64,000 bases of DNA from Oscarella lobularis (GCF_947507565.1 NC_089187.1:1364001-1428000); one strand, 5' to 3'; counted from the first letter of the stretch, positions 10,431-21,475 are shown. Notes: generated by a model not told the origin, from the letters alone. Numbers and translations are program-made.

Positions 10431-11590
10431 AGTGCGTGCGTTTGGAGACGAAAGAGAAAGGAGACGTGGTGGAGATTATGGGAGCTGTCATCACGGGTGT
10501 CGGCGGCTTGGAGAAGTTCGCGATGGAAGGTTGCCGCGATCGTGTGATGTATGCTGATGGTGCGAGGATTGGGGACTGCTGTCGGTGCCATGTGTCTCAG
10601 AGAGTGCTGAGTAATCTTGTCGAAGTGAGCGCCTAATAAAAGTTGGTGGCGACAAATGGTGACAGTGGCGGTCGACGGGTGTAAAGACGTTGTCGAATTA
10701 TTGACGGGTGTGCAAGTCTGCGATGTGACGAAGGAGCATCTGTTTGTCGAGAGTTTTGATAGCCGGATCATAAACGAAATTTTGCGTGCTGTAAAGCGAA
10801 TGGAAGAGACGACGAATCGATCGCAATGGACAATTGCGAAAGTGGATCGTCTTTGGCTAAAAAAGCTTAGACTTGATTAACATTTATTTCTTTGAATTGC
10901 TTGTTTATAAGAAGAGTTTATAGTCTCGAGCATGCTCTCCGTAAAGACGGCGCCCGACGTAAAAACGGGACGAAACATGTAGGTCATGTGATCGCGACTC
11001 AATTTCGACACAGACGATTTCGTACAGACTCGACCCACGAAAACAATTCAAAAGACAAACCTCGTCCAGCTCAACTTCCTTTTTTGCCATCGTTTCACAC
11101 TGACCATTGAACGAACCAAAAAGGAAGGGAACCGAGGGGTCAAAGCGAAGGGGGAACGATTTTTACCTTCGCCATGATATGCGCGCACGCTATGCTTTAA
11201 TTGATGGATCACGAGACAACTCTGGACCAATGAAAGCAGATTTTTATGAACATTTTGACTCAGAGCCGTAAATAGAGACTAATGAAGAACGCTAATTAAT
11301 TTATGATGATGATAATGATAGATGACAATCGCTTCGTAATTTGTTTACAGTCCATCGAGCAGTTTTTGCGCGTCAACTTCCTTTGTTTCGAGGCGAAATC
11401 GCCGTAAACTCGCCACACAACTCAGGCGAAAGTTCGCTGCGATGCGCGCTGGCGTTTCGCCTCGGATCCGCGTGCGGCTTTCGGATCGCGGACTAATTGC
11501 CCCCGATCGTGATTACCCACGTAAAAAAAGCTTCCCACCCAAAGTGTAATATTATCACAGAAAAAAGAAACAACACGGAAAGAGATAGCG
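10431..11590. other. No recognisable gene
   Basis: Short open frames exist on both strands (for example 10656-10880 on the plus strand), but none matches a family I know. The AT-rich part near 11250-11350 has no exon. The sequence becomes GC-rich from about 11380, approaching the retroelement. Confidence 0.35.
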
Positions 11591-12091
11591 CAACGGCGCC
11601 AAGAAAAAAAGACTCATGTGCAACGGCGCCCAGAAAAAGGGCGCAACGCCGCCCAGCGCAACGGCGCCCAGCGCAACGGCGCCTGCGAAAGTTACTTCAC
11701 TCGCTTGGCGCGCTTGGCGTATTACTCGGCGCGCTGGAGCGACGTCGAACGTAGCGTCATCAGGACGGGAGGGGGTTCTTTTTCGGAAGCCCTCCCGGCG
11801 GCAGCGTGAGCTGCGGCGAAGGGGGGCCCTTGTCGGCTTTCACATCGGCGTTAACTGCGGTGGAGGCGGTCCTTCGTCAACTTTCCCGTCGGCGGCAGAG
11901 TTAACGGCGGCGAAGAGGGGTCCTTCACAAGGCTCGTCGTTGTCGGTTTCGTCGTTGTCGTTGTCAGTTTCGTCGTTGTCGTTGTCGGTTTCGTATCATA
12001 AGACCACCGTCGGCGTGGGAAGGTTCAAGAATGGAATATCTTCCGCCGACATTTCATTTAGCGCCGCTTTTCACCTAAAAATTTTTGGCGT

Positions 12092-13093
12092 TTGGGCGTC
12101 AATGCGTATTCTCGGCCTGCGTGCCGGCGTGCGTGGTGTTCAGCGGTGTTTTTTGTGTCCCTAGCGTTGGATGAGCCACCACAAATACCGGCGATCCCGG
12201 GCATTGCGGTGCTGGGGGAAGGCGAGGCGGTCCCTGGGGTGGCGCCGTCTGTTGACGCGGTCGACGGCAACTCGTTTGGGGCCGTGGCTCGGGCGCTGGC
12301 TCAGGCGGTTCCTCCGCCAATGTCGCCGGATTTTGCGTTGGAGGATGGCTTGTCAGTCTCGGGAAAGATGGAGGCGGGTCAGTACGTGGAGCTGGCGGAG
12401 CTTCTGCCGGACAACCTCGAGCTGCTGAAGCGCGAGGTTGGCCCGTTCTTCGAATGGATGCCGCATTTGCGCTCCCAGCTGCGCTCGATCCCGAGCGTTC
12501 TCAGCTGGGCGTGCTGTTTCAGTACGTACGCGATCGTACGCTGCGCTGCCGACCCTTCACGCGCGGCGTCGCTGTTATCGTATATGCGCCTCATTTTGCA
12601 AGAGGCGGCCAAACTCGGAAGCGAGGGTTGGCTTACCTACGACACGCATTTCCGCAAGCTCGCCGCTACGCGTCCGGACATGGATTGGGCAACCCCACAT
12701 CAGGGCATCTATGCCCAGACGTTCGTGGCTCTCGGCTCCAACGCGCCTCTCTGCCGTCTCTGCCTGGATACGGATCACGTTAAGGCTAATTGCTCTTTGC
12801 GCGACGCCTCGACGGATCGGAACGTGGCTCGCGACGCGTCGCCGGAGGGTGCTTGTACTAAACCGCGGCCGATTTGCCGCGGCTTCAACGAGGGCTCATG
12901 TCAGTTTCCGAATTGCTCTTACCGGAACGTGTGCAACGTTTGTTTGCGTCCTCATTGGGCAAAGCATTGCGATTCGCCCCGTCACGAGCGCAACGACACG
13001 GGCAAAGGCGATCGTGGACGAGATGCGCGAGGCGTTCGTCGGAGCGGCGATCGGGAGCGCTCGCCCGTGTCGCGCGGCGAGCGCCCGGAGTAG
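12092..13093 (+). CDS. DIRS gag-like protein
   Basis: This is an intact frame; the start may be the first ATG or an internal one. The middle has GWLTYDTHFRKLAA and WATPHQGIYAQTF, typical of DIRS ORF1. It is followed by cysteine-rich clusters CRLCLDTDHVKANC and CRGFNEGSCQFPNCSYRNVC...C, and then a basic, Arg-rich tail (RSGDRERSPVSRGERPE). The zinc-binding clusters probably bind the element's RNA. It lies upstream of the RT region on the same strand. Confidence 0.7.
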   Translation: MGVNAYSRPACRRAWCSAVFFVSLALDEPPQIPAIPGIAVLGEGEAVPGVAPSVDAVDGNSFGAVARALAQAVPPPMSPDFALEDGLSVSGKMEAGQYVELAELLPDNLELLKREVGPFFEWMPHLRSQLRSIPSVLSWACCFSTYAIVRCAADPSRAASLLSYMRLILQEAAKLGSEGWLTYDTHFRKLAATRPDMDWATPHQGIYAQTFVALGSNAPLCRLCLDTDHVKANCSLRDASTDRNVARDASPEGACTKPRPICRGFNEGSCQFPNCSYRNVCNVCLRPHWAKHCDSPRHERNDTGKGDRGRDARGVRRSGDRERSPVSRGERPE

Positions 13094-13404
13094 CTGTGTC
13101 GGCCGCGTTGCCTGGTTGGGACTAGCCGCGGCTAGTTATTGTTCGTTGGCGTTTTTTGTTGTTATCGCGTCGGCTGTGCAGTTGCGCGTTGTCTAGCGCG
13201 TATGTTGGTTTATCGTATTATCGTATTTATTGGCATTTTTCCTTTTTTCTTTTTCGCTCGTTGCGTCCGTCGTCTGGCCGTTCTCCATGGCTGTCGCGTA
13301 TTTTTTCCGTTGTCCTGAGCGTTCCCCCTTCACGTCGCGCAGGTTTGAGTGTCGTATTGTTGGTTTTTTGCCGTGTTAGATCTTGAGCTCCCTCGTTTGC
13401 TGGA

Positions 13405-14707
13405 GTGCAACGTTTCGGGGGGTCGCTATCGCTACATGGCGGACGTCGTAGTACTCCAAGCATGGGTGCGGAATGTTTCCCCGTTGCCGGCTCCCTGGCG
13501 ACGGTGACTACGGCCGTGGTGCTCAATCGCTGGGCGTTTTGGCTAGCGCAGCATCCTTATCGTTCGTTCGCCGACTACATCTGCATGGGTTTTCGAGAGG
13601 GTTTTCGCATCGGTTTCGCTTCGGGCAGCCCGTTGCGCGTGACCGGGCGCAATTTACGCTCGGCGACGGCTCACGCCGAGGTTGTCGACGACGGCTACCT
13701 CTCCGACGAAGTTCGCGCCCGACGCATGCTATTGCTGGATTCGTCGCCGTTCGCGTCTCGGGTGCACATTAGCCCCTTTGGCGTTCTGCCGAAGCCACAC
13801 CAACCGGGTCGGTGGCGCTTAATCGTCGATTTTTCAGCTCCAGCGGCGGCAAGCCTTAACGACGGGATCGATAGTCGTTGGCGCTCGCTTCGCTATGCGA
13901 GTATCGACGACGCAGTCGACCTCGTTCGCCTGCTTGGTCCAGAGTGCCTCCTGGCAAAGTTGGATCTTCGGGCCGCGTACCGCGTTGTTCCGGTGCATCC
14001 AGACGACCGTTGCTTGCTCGGCGTTCGCTGGAAAGGTGCGTTGTACCTCGAAGCGGCGTTGACTTTTGGCCTGCATTCGGCGCCGAAGATTTTCTCCGCG
14101 GTCGCGGACGCCCTACTGTGGGTCATGTTCCGCGCTGGCGTTACCATCGGTCTCCACTGCCTCGACGACTTTCTCCTGCTGGGACGTGCCGGGGGGTTGG
14201 AGTGCGCCCGCCATTTGGAGAGGGCGTTGGCAGTATGCAAGAAGCTAGGCGTTCCGGACGCGATGCACAAGGTGGAGGGTCCGGCGTCGACGCTCACGTT
14301 TTTGGGGATCGAGTTCGACACGGTGGCCGGCGTTCTGCGGCTTCCAGAGGACCAGCTTCACAGGTTGCGATCTCAGCCGGTGACCGTCGCGGTCAGGCGG
14401 GCATGCACCAAGCGGGAGCTCTTGTCTCTCGTGGGCTTGATGCATCACGCGAGTATGGTCGTACGTCCGGGCCGATCGTTCGTGCGTTGTATGCTTGACC
14501 TGGCTCACACGGCGGCAGATCGATCACTTCGTACGACTGAACCAGGCAAGCGCGGGCGGATATCGCGTGGTAACTGGCGTTTGCGGCGTCGTAGAACGGC
14601 GTTGGGCTTGCGTCGGCGGTCGGCTCATGGGCTCCTTCGTTGCGCGTGCAATCGGACGCGTCTGGACGTTGGGGCTGCGGCGCCGTTGCCGTCACCATAC
14701 TCTGGAG
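13405..14707 (+). pseudogene. DIRS reverse transcriptase / RNase H, truncated
   Basis: The RT core is clear: SPFGVLPKPHQPGRWRLIVD, KLDLRAAYRVVPVHPDDR, LTFGLHSAPKIFS and the catalytic CLDDF box (YxDD-like), then TFLGIEFD. The N-terminal part contains GFREGFRIGF. Homology runs in one frame to about 14520. It then passes through a frame change into an RNase H-like stretch (VQSDASGRWGCGAV, about 14645-14685) with interrupting stops (for example the TAA near 14567). It stops at 14707 where unrelated integrase sequence begins. It is non-functional as it stands. Confidence 0.75.
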
Positions 14708-15636
14708 GGAAGACCGAACTTTCGAACTCCTTCTCGGAAGAAATTTAGTACTGTTTCGGAGCGATTGTTGTTGACACATTGCAGGTGCGTCACAAGTCGG
14801 CTATAACCGTCAAAGCAGCCATGAACCACTATTTTCCAGCGAATCAATTTGTGGTTTCCATCAAAATGCCTATTACAAACAGGATAAATTGATGTAAATG
14901 CTATTCGAAATCTGTCTTACCACAGAAGATTCGGAGCTGCTGCATTGTACCGCCTTCGAGCAATGGGCACTCGCCTTCGCACAGATCTGTTCACCGGATC
15001 AACGCGAGTTAGCGAAAACCTATGACTGTCTCGCTGAACTTTTATTCCTTTTGCTCGCAGTGCTCCACGCACAATAACTTCACCGGCGTGTGGGAAGTCT
15101 TTAAGAACGTCTGTCACGATTTCGTCTAAGGTAGCGTCATTAATGAAGGTGAACAACTCCTCTGTAGCCCATGATCTATTCGACGACGCCGAAGAGTAGA
15201 TTCGGAAACGCCCAAAGCATCGGCAACTCTTCTCCATGTTCCCATTTGTTCGTACGATATATCATTTGCGGACAGTGACAGGCGTGGACGACCACCAGTC
15301 GGAACAGTGCTTACAACACTTGCGTAGGTCCCGCTAGCGTTGCTGGTGTCATCTGCCAGTAGCAAACTGACACGGTCTGCGCACAAGCCGCCTACGATCT
15401 CCACTTCATGTCGCATGTCGTACAGCATTTCATAAAGTTCATGATCTACGCATCGACTTTCCGCCAGAATTCTTAACGCACGGGTATGGGTCTGCAGCCC
15501 TCTTACCTAAAACGTCGATTGCCTGATCCAATTTTGCGCAAACAGTGGCGATAGACGATGTGTGGCTCGAAAGTAAAGATCTCCGTCCTTCTTCAATTAG
15601 TGCAGGAATAGAACGAACGTATTCGACGTACGACAT
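14705..15636 (-). pseudogene. Second integrase-family gene, truncated at the 3' end by the DIRS junction
   Basis: Exons read leftwards: 15636-15507 (MSYVEYVRSIPALIEEG), 15445 to about 15190 (HELYEMLYDMRHE...GGRPRLSLS...GVSESTLRRRR, an HTH), about 15190-14921 (ELFTFINDATLDEIV...RVDPVNRSVRRRV...PNLLW) and 14869 to about 14705 ([39 protein letters not shown]). The order, with the first catalytic Asp in HFDGNHK, is that of the integrase-core family found in fish and invertebrates. A one-base frameshift lies near 15190. The fourth exon is cut at LPSRV, before the second Asp, exactly where the DIRS element starts. Confidence 0.65.
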
Positions 15637-15639
15637 GAG

Positions 15640-15871
15640 AAACTCCTAGAGATTGTCAAAGCAGAGGGTTGATAGAGCGCGCTAGAGTACCATAACATTT
15701 ACCAATTACGTAATTTACCGGCAAACGCTCTTCAAGGTAACCCGTCAAAAGAAAACCGTCAAAGATTGAAAACGAAATACAACAACAAACGCACGTCTTC
15801 ATTAGACATTAGAAACTCTTCATTAATGTAACTGTCAACTGTTTCAACACTGATTATTGAACGTCTTTGTT
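15640..15871. other. Intergenic between integrase pseudogene and HECT gene
   Basis: I see no gene or motif in this short gap, which separates two minus-strand genes. Confidence 0.4.
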
Positions 15872-18452
15872 CTAAGCGTCTGTCACGGGACTCCGAAAAC
15901 CAGGTGCATTAAAAATTGCAAACGTGACCATTTCAGCGAATGCAGGGTAGTCCACATTGTAACGTTAGTGAAGGTAATTGTCAGTGAAAAAAACGTTGAA
16001 GTCCGCAAGATGTCGTTAGAAGCCAAATCGAAGTCAATTCGGGTTGCAGATGAAATCCTAAAAGCGGCACAGACTGAAATCCTGTTGCAAAGGCAAGAAT
16101 TCCTCCAAGAGTCATTCTCAAACCGTTCATTTCAACTTCCGTAGAGTCAGTTAGCGTTATTACGTAATGATGATTGCTACTGATAAACGTACTTCCACAT
16201 TCGACGTCTTCCAAGTACTCGCACCAGTTCATAATGATGGCCTCTTCTGCAGCGCGAGCATTTGATTGCTGCTCGGAGAACCTGGCAGTAAAGAGATCCC
16301 GCATGACGTTAGCCGACAATTGTTGCTGCGCCCCTTTTTCTAACAGCATGTACGCTAACGTTTGATGCTGCTTCAAGAAGTCGAGAAGACCGCAGCTATT
16401 GAGGCCAACGCCGATCTGATCCAGGGACGCTTTTCTCGACGTAACAACCTGTGATTGTAATAGTCTTAAATCATATATATGTTATGACGATGCTTACGTG
16501 ATGAGAGCATGCCGCCTTAACACGTTTTTCTGCGTCCTTATTTGAAAATGATGAAGAAGGTTTACCGTAGCCCAGATGGAAACGAAAGTTTTAACTACTT
16601 TCACTGATGACATTCGAAATGGTGTTGGGAGGCGCGGTTGTAAGCTAAACGCAAATGGTGAAGGGCGTCAAAAGTATGACGTGCCTTACCGTTTGAAGAC
16701 TCTCCCGAAGATTTTCGTCAACGACGTCGTCTACGTCTGCGGACGTCATTCCGGTTAGCCAGTAATTGACTACCGATCTGCGACAGCAGATAAAAACAAT
16801 GCAATGAATTTCAAAAAAACATGCACATACTTTGGAAAGAGGCAAGGCGTTGGACCTTCTTGAAGAATGCACAAGAACAAAACGATGCTAGCAAAAAGGA
16901 ATTTTTTCGTCGAGGTTCTTCTGATTCTCGCATGGAAGGCGCACATTTTCGTCGTCGCAGAACAGGAGCTGAATATGAGGTCAGACAGCAGCTTATGGAG
17001 AAATTCTCGGCGCGGACCTCCACCATCGACCGCTTCCTCTCCTAAAAATTGAACGCGAATAATGGCATTGCCCTTTAAGCGATTCCGGCTGAACGCGCGC
17101 AAAGCATCGGAAAGGATATAGCCACGCCTTATGCGAACTGTGCAGACGACTTCGCCACCTCCGAATAAGTTGAGCTCCGGAAAAGTTGATTCACGGAATA
17201 TTTTCAACGGTTCTAGCAAATCATGTTGAACGCCACTGGAAAACAACGACATAGCTTTACGCCATGTGAATAACATACGTCTTTTCAGCATCCTTTAAAC
17301 TTTCAGCAACAGCGGCGGCAATCTGTTGTTCGTCTGTCTCGTTCCCTTCTTGCGGATCTCCCAGTTAACAATCAGAATCGGAAGACACGTAGTAGACATC
17401 GGTGTAGGAGCTGGAGACACATGAGTTTTCACGTCAGTACATGTCTCAGTCTCTAACCTGTGAACGGCATGAAACGAATCGGTTTTTCGCTTGCGATTTT
17501 TCTCGCGCTCCGATGTTTGATGAAGCCCCCCTTCTTCCTTTTTAATAATCATTGAAGGATTTCCTTGAGCTTTTACCGCAGGATTGGTTGGCGGAGAGGA
17601 CATAGCGTCCTCTATTCTTGTCTGGCCATCTTGTTCGTCTGCGTCATCCTACTCATTTCAAAATTTCATTTACTGTTCTCACTGTACTATTTTAAGACAT
17701 CTTAGAATTATATCAATTCTTCGGCTGGTGACGGCATACACTGTTTTCTGAGTGTATAATTGCTTCAGTGTCTTGCCGTCTATAGATTGCGTTGACGACA
17801 TACTTGGTACAACCAATGCATTGCCAATAGGAACACGTAGAGACAGGCTACAGAGATGGAATCACATACATGACGTAGTCATAGTGCAGCTTACTCGACG
17901 TAGGAGAGTGTGGAAAGAATGTCCATGAAGGCGTCTCTAATTGCCCCATTCACTTCCATCTCATTCCATGAAGTGTCGGACTCGACGAGAAAAACGACGC
18001 AACCCTTGCGATGTAGAAGGGCTTTTTCGTCTTTCGTCGGAATTGTTTCGCATTCGGAGTCTGGAATGAGTACGACATCCTTCCGAAACTCGCTGGAAGC
18101 TTGTCGGCCCTTCCCGCCACGTGCTTTTCCCTTATCGGAGCCCTTTTTAGGCTTCAGCTTTCCGCGCCAGACCGAAGCCAATTCGGCGTCAGTGCTTTCA
18201 TGTCGGCGACTTTCTTGCTCATTTGGACTGTAACGTCTCGCCTATAAGTCGTTAATGACGAGTGGGCCCCCCTTTTGGGTTACAATGAAGAAAGAAATAT
18301 ACCGGGCCTCTGACCCTCGACGACGATCTCGATCTGTCATTGGCTGAAGTGGAAGATGTTTGGGGAGACTGGGCGACGAGCTCCTCCAAGTGAGGGTTAT
18401 AGACGATGTGGTTCGCCAATTCTCGATAATCTACGTGCGAGCGTCGTGCCAT
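15872..18452 (-). CDS. HECT-type E3 ubiquitin ligase with UIM
   Basis: This multi-exon gene reads leftwards. Exon 1 starts at ATG 18452 (MARRSHVDYRELAN...SRVRGP). Exon 2 (about 18246-17895) has a basic KPKKGSDKGKARGGKG stretch and EFRKDVVLIPDSECETIP. The next exon (about 17850-17690) reads LPIGNALVVPS...KTLKQLYTQK. A UIM-like DEQQIAAAVAESLKD ends near 17278. The HECT lobe starts with VRIRRGYILSDALRAF and EEAVDGGGPRREF (exon to 16831). It continues in 16777-16690, 16448-16193 and 16135-15872 with TLGGILAFATGFQSVPLLGF and YNVDYPAFAEMVTFAI. HECT enzymes form a thioester on a C-terminal Cys; SCGL sits at about the right place. The last exon shows an awkward frame between about 16005 and 15965, so either a missed intron or a lesion exists there. 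It is probably a host gene. Confidence 0.65.
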
Positions 18453-18654
18453 CTAGGTCAGGGAAGCCGAATTTGGCTTGTAGTAGCGGTGAAAAGAACA
18501 AAGAAGAGGAGACGATGTACGGGCACCTCACGACCACACCGGCGAATGTAACTCTACCTTTTGAGGGTGTGCCTGATACGCCCATATTTATATATCTGAA
18601 AGATGACCATAGACATGTGAACGATGAACATCAATACATATATATAAAAGACGA

Positions 18655-18835
18655 CCATACATCCGTGACACGCCCATATATATATGAAGGATGACCACCT
18701 TTATATGAAGGATGACCATATATATATGAAGGATGACCACCTATATATGAAGGATGACCATATATATATGAAGGATGACCATATATATATGAAGGATGAC
18801 CATATTACAGTATATATGAAAGATGACCTCATATA
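18655..18835. repeat. Minisatellite, about 20-bp ATATATGAAGGATGACC unit
   Basis: At least seven imperfect head-to-tail copies of a unit with core TATATGAAGGATGACCA are seen between 18655 and 18835. Looser copies extend back to about 18600. It lies just upstream of the HECT gene start. Confidence 0.85.
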
Positions 18836-19780
18836 TATGACACAGCGCACTCTACCCTTTTGACGGGTTTCGCGTTCCATAATTTACTTCTTCATCAAAA
18901 AGTGGACAAACTCCTCGACATGGCTACCGATCGCAGAAAAGAAGAAGAAGGACTCCTTCCACAGATTTTCGCACGTGCAAAGGCGATGCGATCTCGGACG
19001 TATTTAAATGCCCGAAAGTGTTAGTACCTTTTTGTGTTGAAATGACCACTACAAAGTACTTTACGTGTTCCGAGAGCACAAGATCTGCTTGAAAATTACT
19101 TTGCACAACAGCGAAGCAAAACATACGAAATGACAATCCTTCGGTTAGCGACTGCTTGCAAAACGAGTTTTCCGCTGTATGCACAGCCCAATTGCTCGAA
19201 GTGCTGTCAGAAGAAAGCAGTAAAAGCGTTTGATCTTGTGCTATAAAATTATAGACGATACTCCCTTACCTAAAGGCAACATAAATCAGACAAATAAAAC
19301 ACATTCAATTAGCAAAACAAATTAGAAAAGTTGACTTAAGGTTACGAGTCCTTAGCTTGAGCAATGGATTTCCGCCAACCCTATTTCTTTTTTTGTACAT
19401 GGCTCTTTTGTGCCTTTTTTGATTTCTCGAGCCATGACGATGCTAAGGAGAAGCCTATCATTGCCGTCCAAAGTCAAATATCAAATGAGAGCTCTCTGAT
19501 TCATCCTCTAGATCAGAGAAGGTATAGCTCAGTAATGCTGCAGGTCAGTATCTTTTTCAAGAGCAAATGCAACGTTCATTGCATCTGATTGCTTTTCTGT
19601 CAGTTTTCGTGGCCAAGGAAATGTAACGAATTTTTCAACCTCGATAAAGAATTTGTAAACATCTTCATTGATCTTAAGTTCTCTAAGTGTCCGTACATGA
19701 GATTCTCTATTGTAGAGTTGACAAAATATATTGTACAGTTGATAATATACAGTTGTCAATATACATGAATATTTGAATTT
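18836..19780. other. No convincing gene; one open stretch on each strand
   Basis: A minus-strand open segment at 19529-19690 (RTLRELKINEDVYKFF...FPWPRKLTEKQSDAM) looks protein-like, but I do not recognise it. It could be an exon downstream of the THAP exon at 19783-19831. On the plus strand, 19364-19588 begins with a hydrophobic FFFCTWLFCAFFDF stretch resembling a signal peptide but lacks a downstream exon. Neither is supported further. Confidence 0.3.
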
Positions 19781-19782
19781 AC

Positions 19783-20068
19783 TTTATTGCGGTTGGTGTT
19801 GTTGCAGCCAGCGGCAGTGCATTTGTACACCATCGACGCCGAAAAAAGAGGGTGTGTCTATTTCGAATGACTACGGGCGAACACCGTAGGCCTCTTGTGA
19901 CGTAACCGTCGCCCGTATAAAACCCTTCGCGTGACAATTTCGCAGGGCGATTTTTTCAGCAAGTTCTCTATTACCGGCTTTAAGATTGCCACGAACGGAA
20001 AGACAATAGACCAAACTACAGATCTATGGCGTAAAAAAGGGGGTCAATTTGCCATGTTAGTTCCCCTT
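19783..20068 (-). mobile_element. Kolobok-like 5' remnant (terminus plus first THAP exon)
   Basis: Read leftwards from TTTAA at 20066-20070, the sequence starts AAAGGGGAACTAACATGGC. This is close to AAGGGGCACTGACACGGC at the left end of the THAP element at 29683. About 240 bp on comes ATG 19831, with MVYKCTAAGCNNTNRNK before a GT donor near 19781. The C-x4-C pattern is the start of a THAP zinc finger. The rest of the transposase is not recognisable, so this is a remnant. Confidence 0.45.
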
Positions 20069-20071
20069 TAA

Positions 20072-20433
20072 GGTACTTCTGGATTTTCTTCTCGTCCTGG
20101 AGATTATCCAGAAGCACCCCAAAGTTGCGCCGTTTAACGATGCCCAATGGAAAGTTGAAAGGAAGACATACATGACGTTTGTTAAGGCGAAATCTATGTC
20201 ATCACTTAGTTTAAATAATGCCTTTTCTAGGTGGTCTAACTGGTACTACTGCCACGGATATATTCAAATTTTTGACAGGAGCAACTTCTATCCGAGCTCT
20301 TGGTTTCGATCACAATTGGGTCATCAAATTTTCAGAAAAATATGTTTTTCTCACGACACAACGCTGCAATTTCCAGCTATCGCTTCCAACGGCGAATTAC
20401 GGAAATAAAGAAAAATGTTTGAGCCATTCCTAA
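20072..20433 (+). pseudogene. HECT C-lobe fragment
   Basis: An open stretch, VLLDFLLVLEIIQKHPKVAP...DAQWKVERKTYMTFV (20072-20207), is followed in another frame by GGLTGTTATDIFKFLTGATS and RALGFDHNWVIKF, ending RCNFQLSLPTANYG. This is the layout of the HECT C-lobe (helical segment, then TG..SIPPLGF...TC..L.LP). It begins right after the Kolobok-like terminus, and the frame changes near 20222 without a usable intron. It appears to be a truncated relative of the gene at 15872-18452. Confidence 0.45.
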
Positions 20434-20556
20434 TTTGGGCAAGCTTGATGGAAATTAGCATCGATTCAGCATTCTCCTAACTTAACCAGCAAAACGTTAT
20501 TTTAGAGTGAGACTTGTTGAGTTGGAGAAATTTCCCTTTTTGGCAGATTGAACTAA

Positions 20557-21354
20557 AGGCCCTTTCACATAAGCGACGCTCGGCGACGCTCGGCAACGCT
20601 CGCGCCAGCGTTCAGCGTCATACCATTCACATTAAAAAATCGCTGACGCCAGCGTCGCCGAGCGTCGCACGCTCGCAATTGCCTCGAGAGCAATCCCAGC
20701 GTCAGGACATCCCAGCGTCAGGACGAGCGTCAATTATCGTAATCGAATTAGTTTTAGCAAATAAGTGAAAGTTATTACGATCACATGATTCCATTGAACA
20801 GCATGTCTGAAGAAATGCTCATCGAGGCCGTTCGTGGATATCCGTGCCTCTGGCAAGTGAGGACAATGAGCTATCGCAACGTTCTAGCAAAGGAGAGCGC
20901 GTGGACAGTTATTTCCACGCTGAAGGAAGGGTTGGCGGTGGAGGAATGCAAGCACCGGTGGAAAAGCTTGCGGGACAAATTTGTCCGAAGTGAGGAAAAC
21001 GAAGACGCGCCGAACGGGTGATTCAGGACAACCGTACGTGTCGCCATTCTTCGCGACGCTAGAGTTTTTAACTCCCAATCCGTGCAGCACAGGAGGTGCA
21101 GCGAAATAAATCTTTTCAGGACAACAGCAAATCTGGACGACTCCGAGCCGATTATGGATTTTTTGGATTTTTCGTATAGAAAGATTTCAATTTATGTAGA
21201 TATAACATGCAAGCTTCTTTTTTACAAGGGAGGAGACGCTGATGAGCTTGTTGAAGAGCAAGAACGAGAGCCTGAAGCTGTTGAAGAGGATGACGGAAAG
21301 CTGCCTCGGGCAGAAGTGCAGGGAAGCAAGAGAAAGAGTAAGACTCGAAAATAG
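20557..21354 (+). mobile_element. PIF/Harbinger-like remnant with MADF protein
   Basis: A candidate left end AGGCCCTTTCACATAAGCG follows TAA at 20554-20556. A strong inverted repeat of GCGACGCTCGGCGACGCT words lies at about 20571-20600 versus 20640-20668. Downstream, 20785-21021 encodes a MADF-type DNA-binding domain: LIEAVRGYPCLWQV, AWTVISTLKEGL, CKHRWKSLRDKFVR. Homology continues after a frame change as GDSGQPYVSPFFATLEFL (about 21020-21075), and an acidic tail (DELVEEQEREPEAVEEDDGK, 21235-21354) is probably a later exon. PIF/Harbinger elements carry such MADF/Myb-like partners. No transposase or right end was found. Confidence 0.5.
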
Positions 21355-21475
21355 AGAAGGAGAAGTAATAGAAGACGATTGTGATTTAAAAATTGGCCTT
21401 TGTGGAAATACTTTATTACTCTGCGCAAGAAAGTATGTTTACCAACCTTTTGCAGAAGTAGAGCTCAATTGATCA

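Larger units (their letters stand above)
11590..14707 (+). mobile_element. DIRS-type retrotransposon, 3'-truncated
   Basis: This is a markedly GC-rich block (visibly higher than its flanks) holding a gag-like ORF (12092-13093) and an RT-RNase H region (13405-14707). It ends abruptly inside RNase H, so the tyrosine recombinase and 3' end are missing. The left part has tandem GCGCAACGGCGCC words (11590-11690) and GTCGTTGTCGGTTTC repeats (11934-11997). Neither the left terminus nor split direct repeats could be defined. The base composition contrast suggests a comparatively recent arrival or a different mutational history. Confidence 0.7.

Noticed and set aside
13473-14500. Long alternative-frame ORFs over the DIRS RT
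   Set aside because: They overlap the RT frame antisense or out of phase. They are by-products of high GC content.
19905-19930. TATAAAA box as a plus-strand promoter
   Set aside because: The only nearby gene-like signal (THAP exon) is on the opposite strand, so the box does not fit it.
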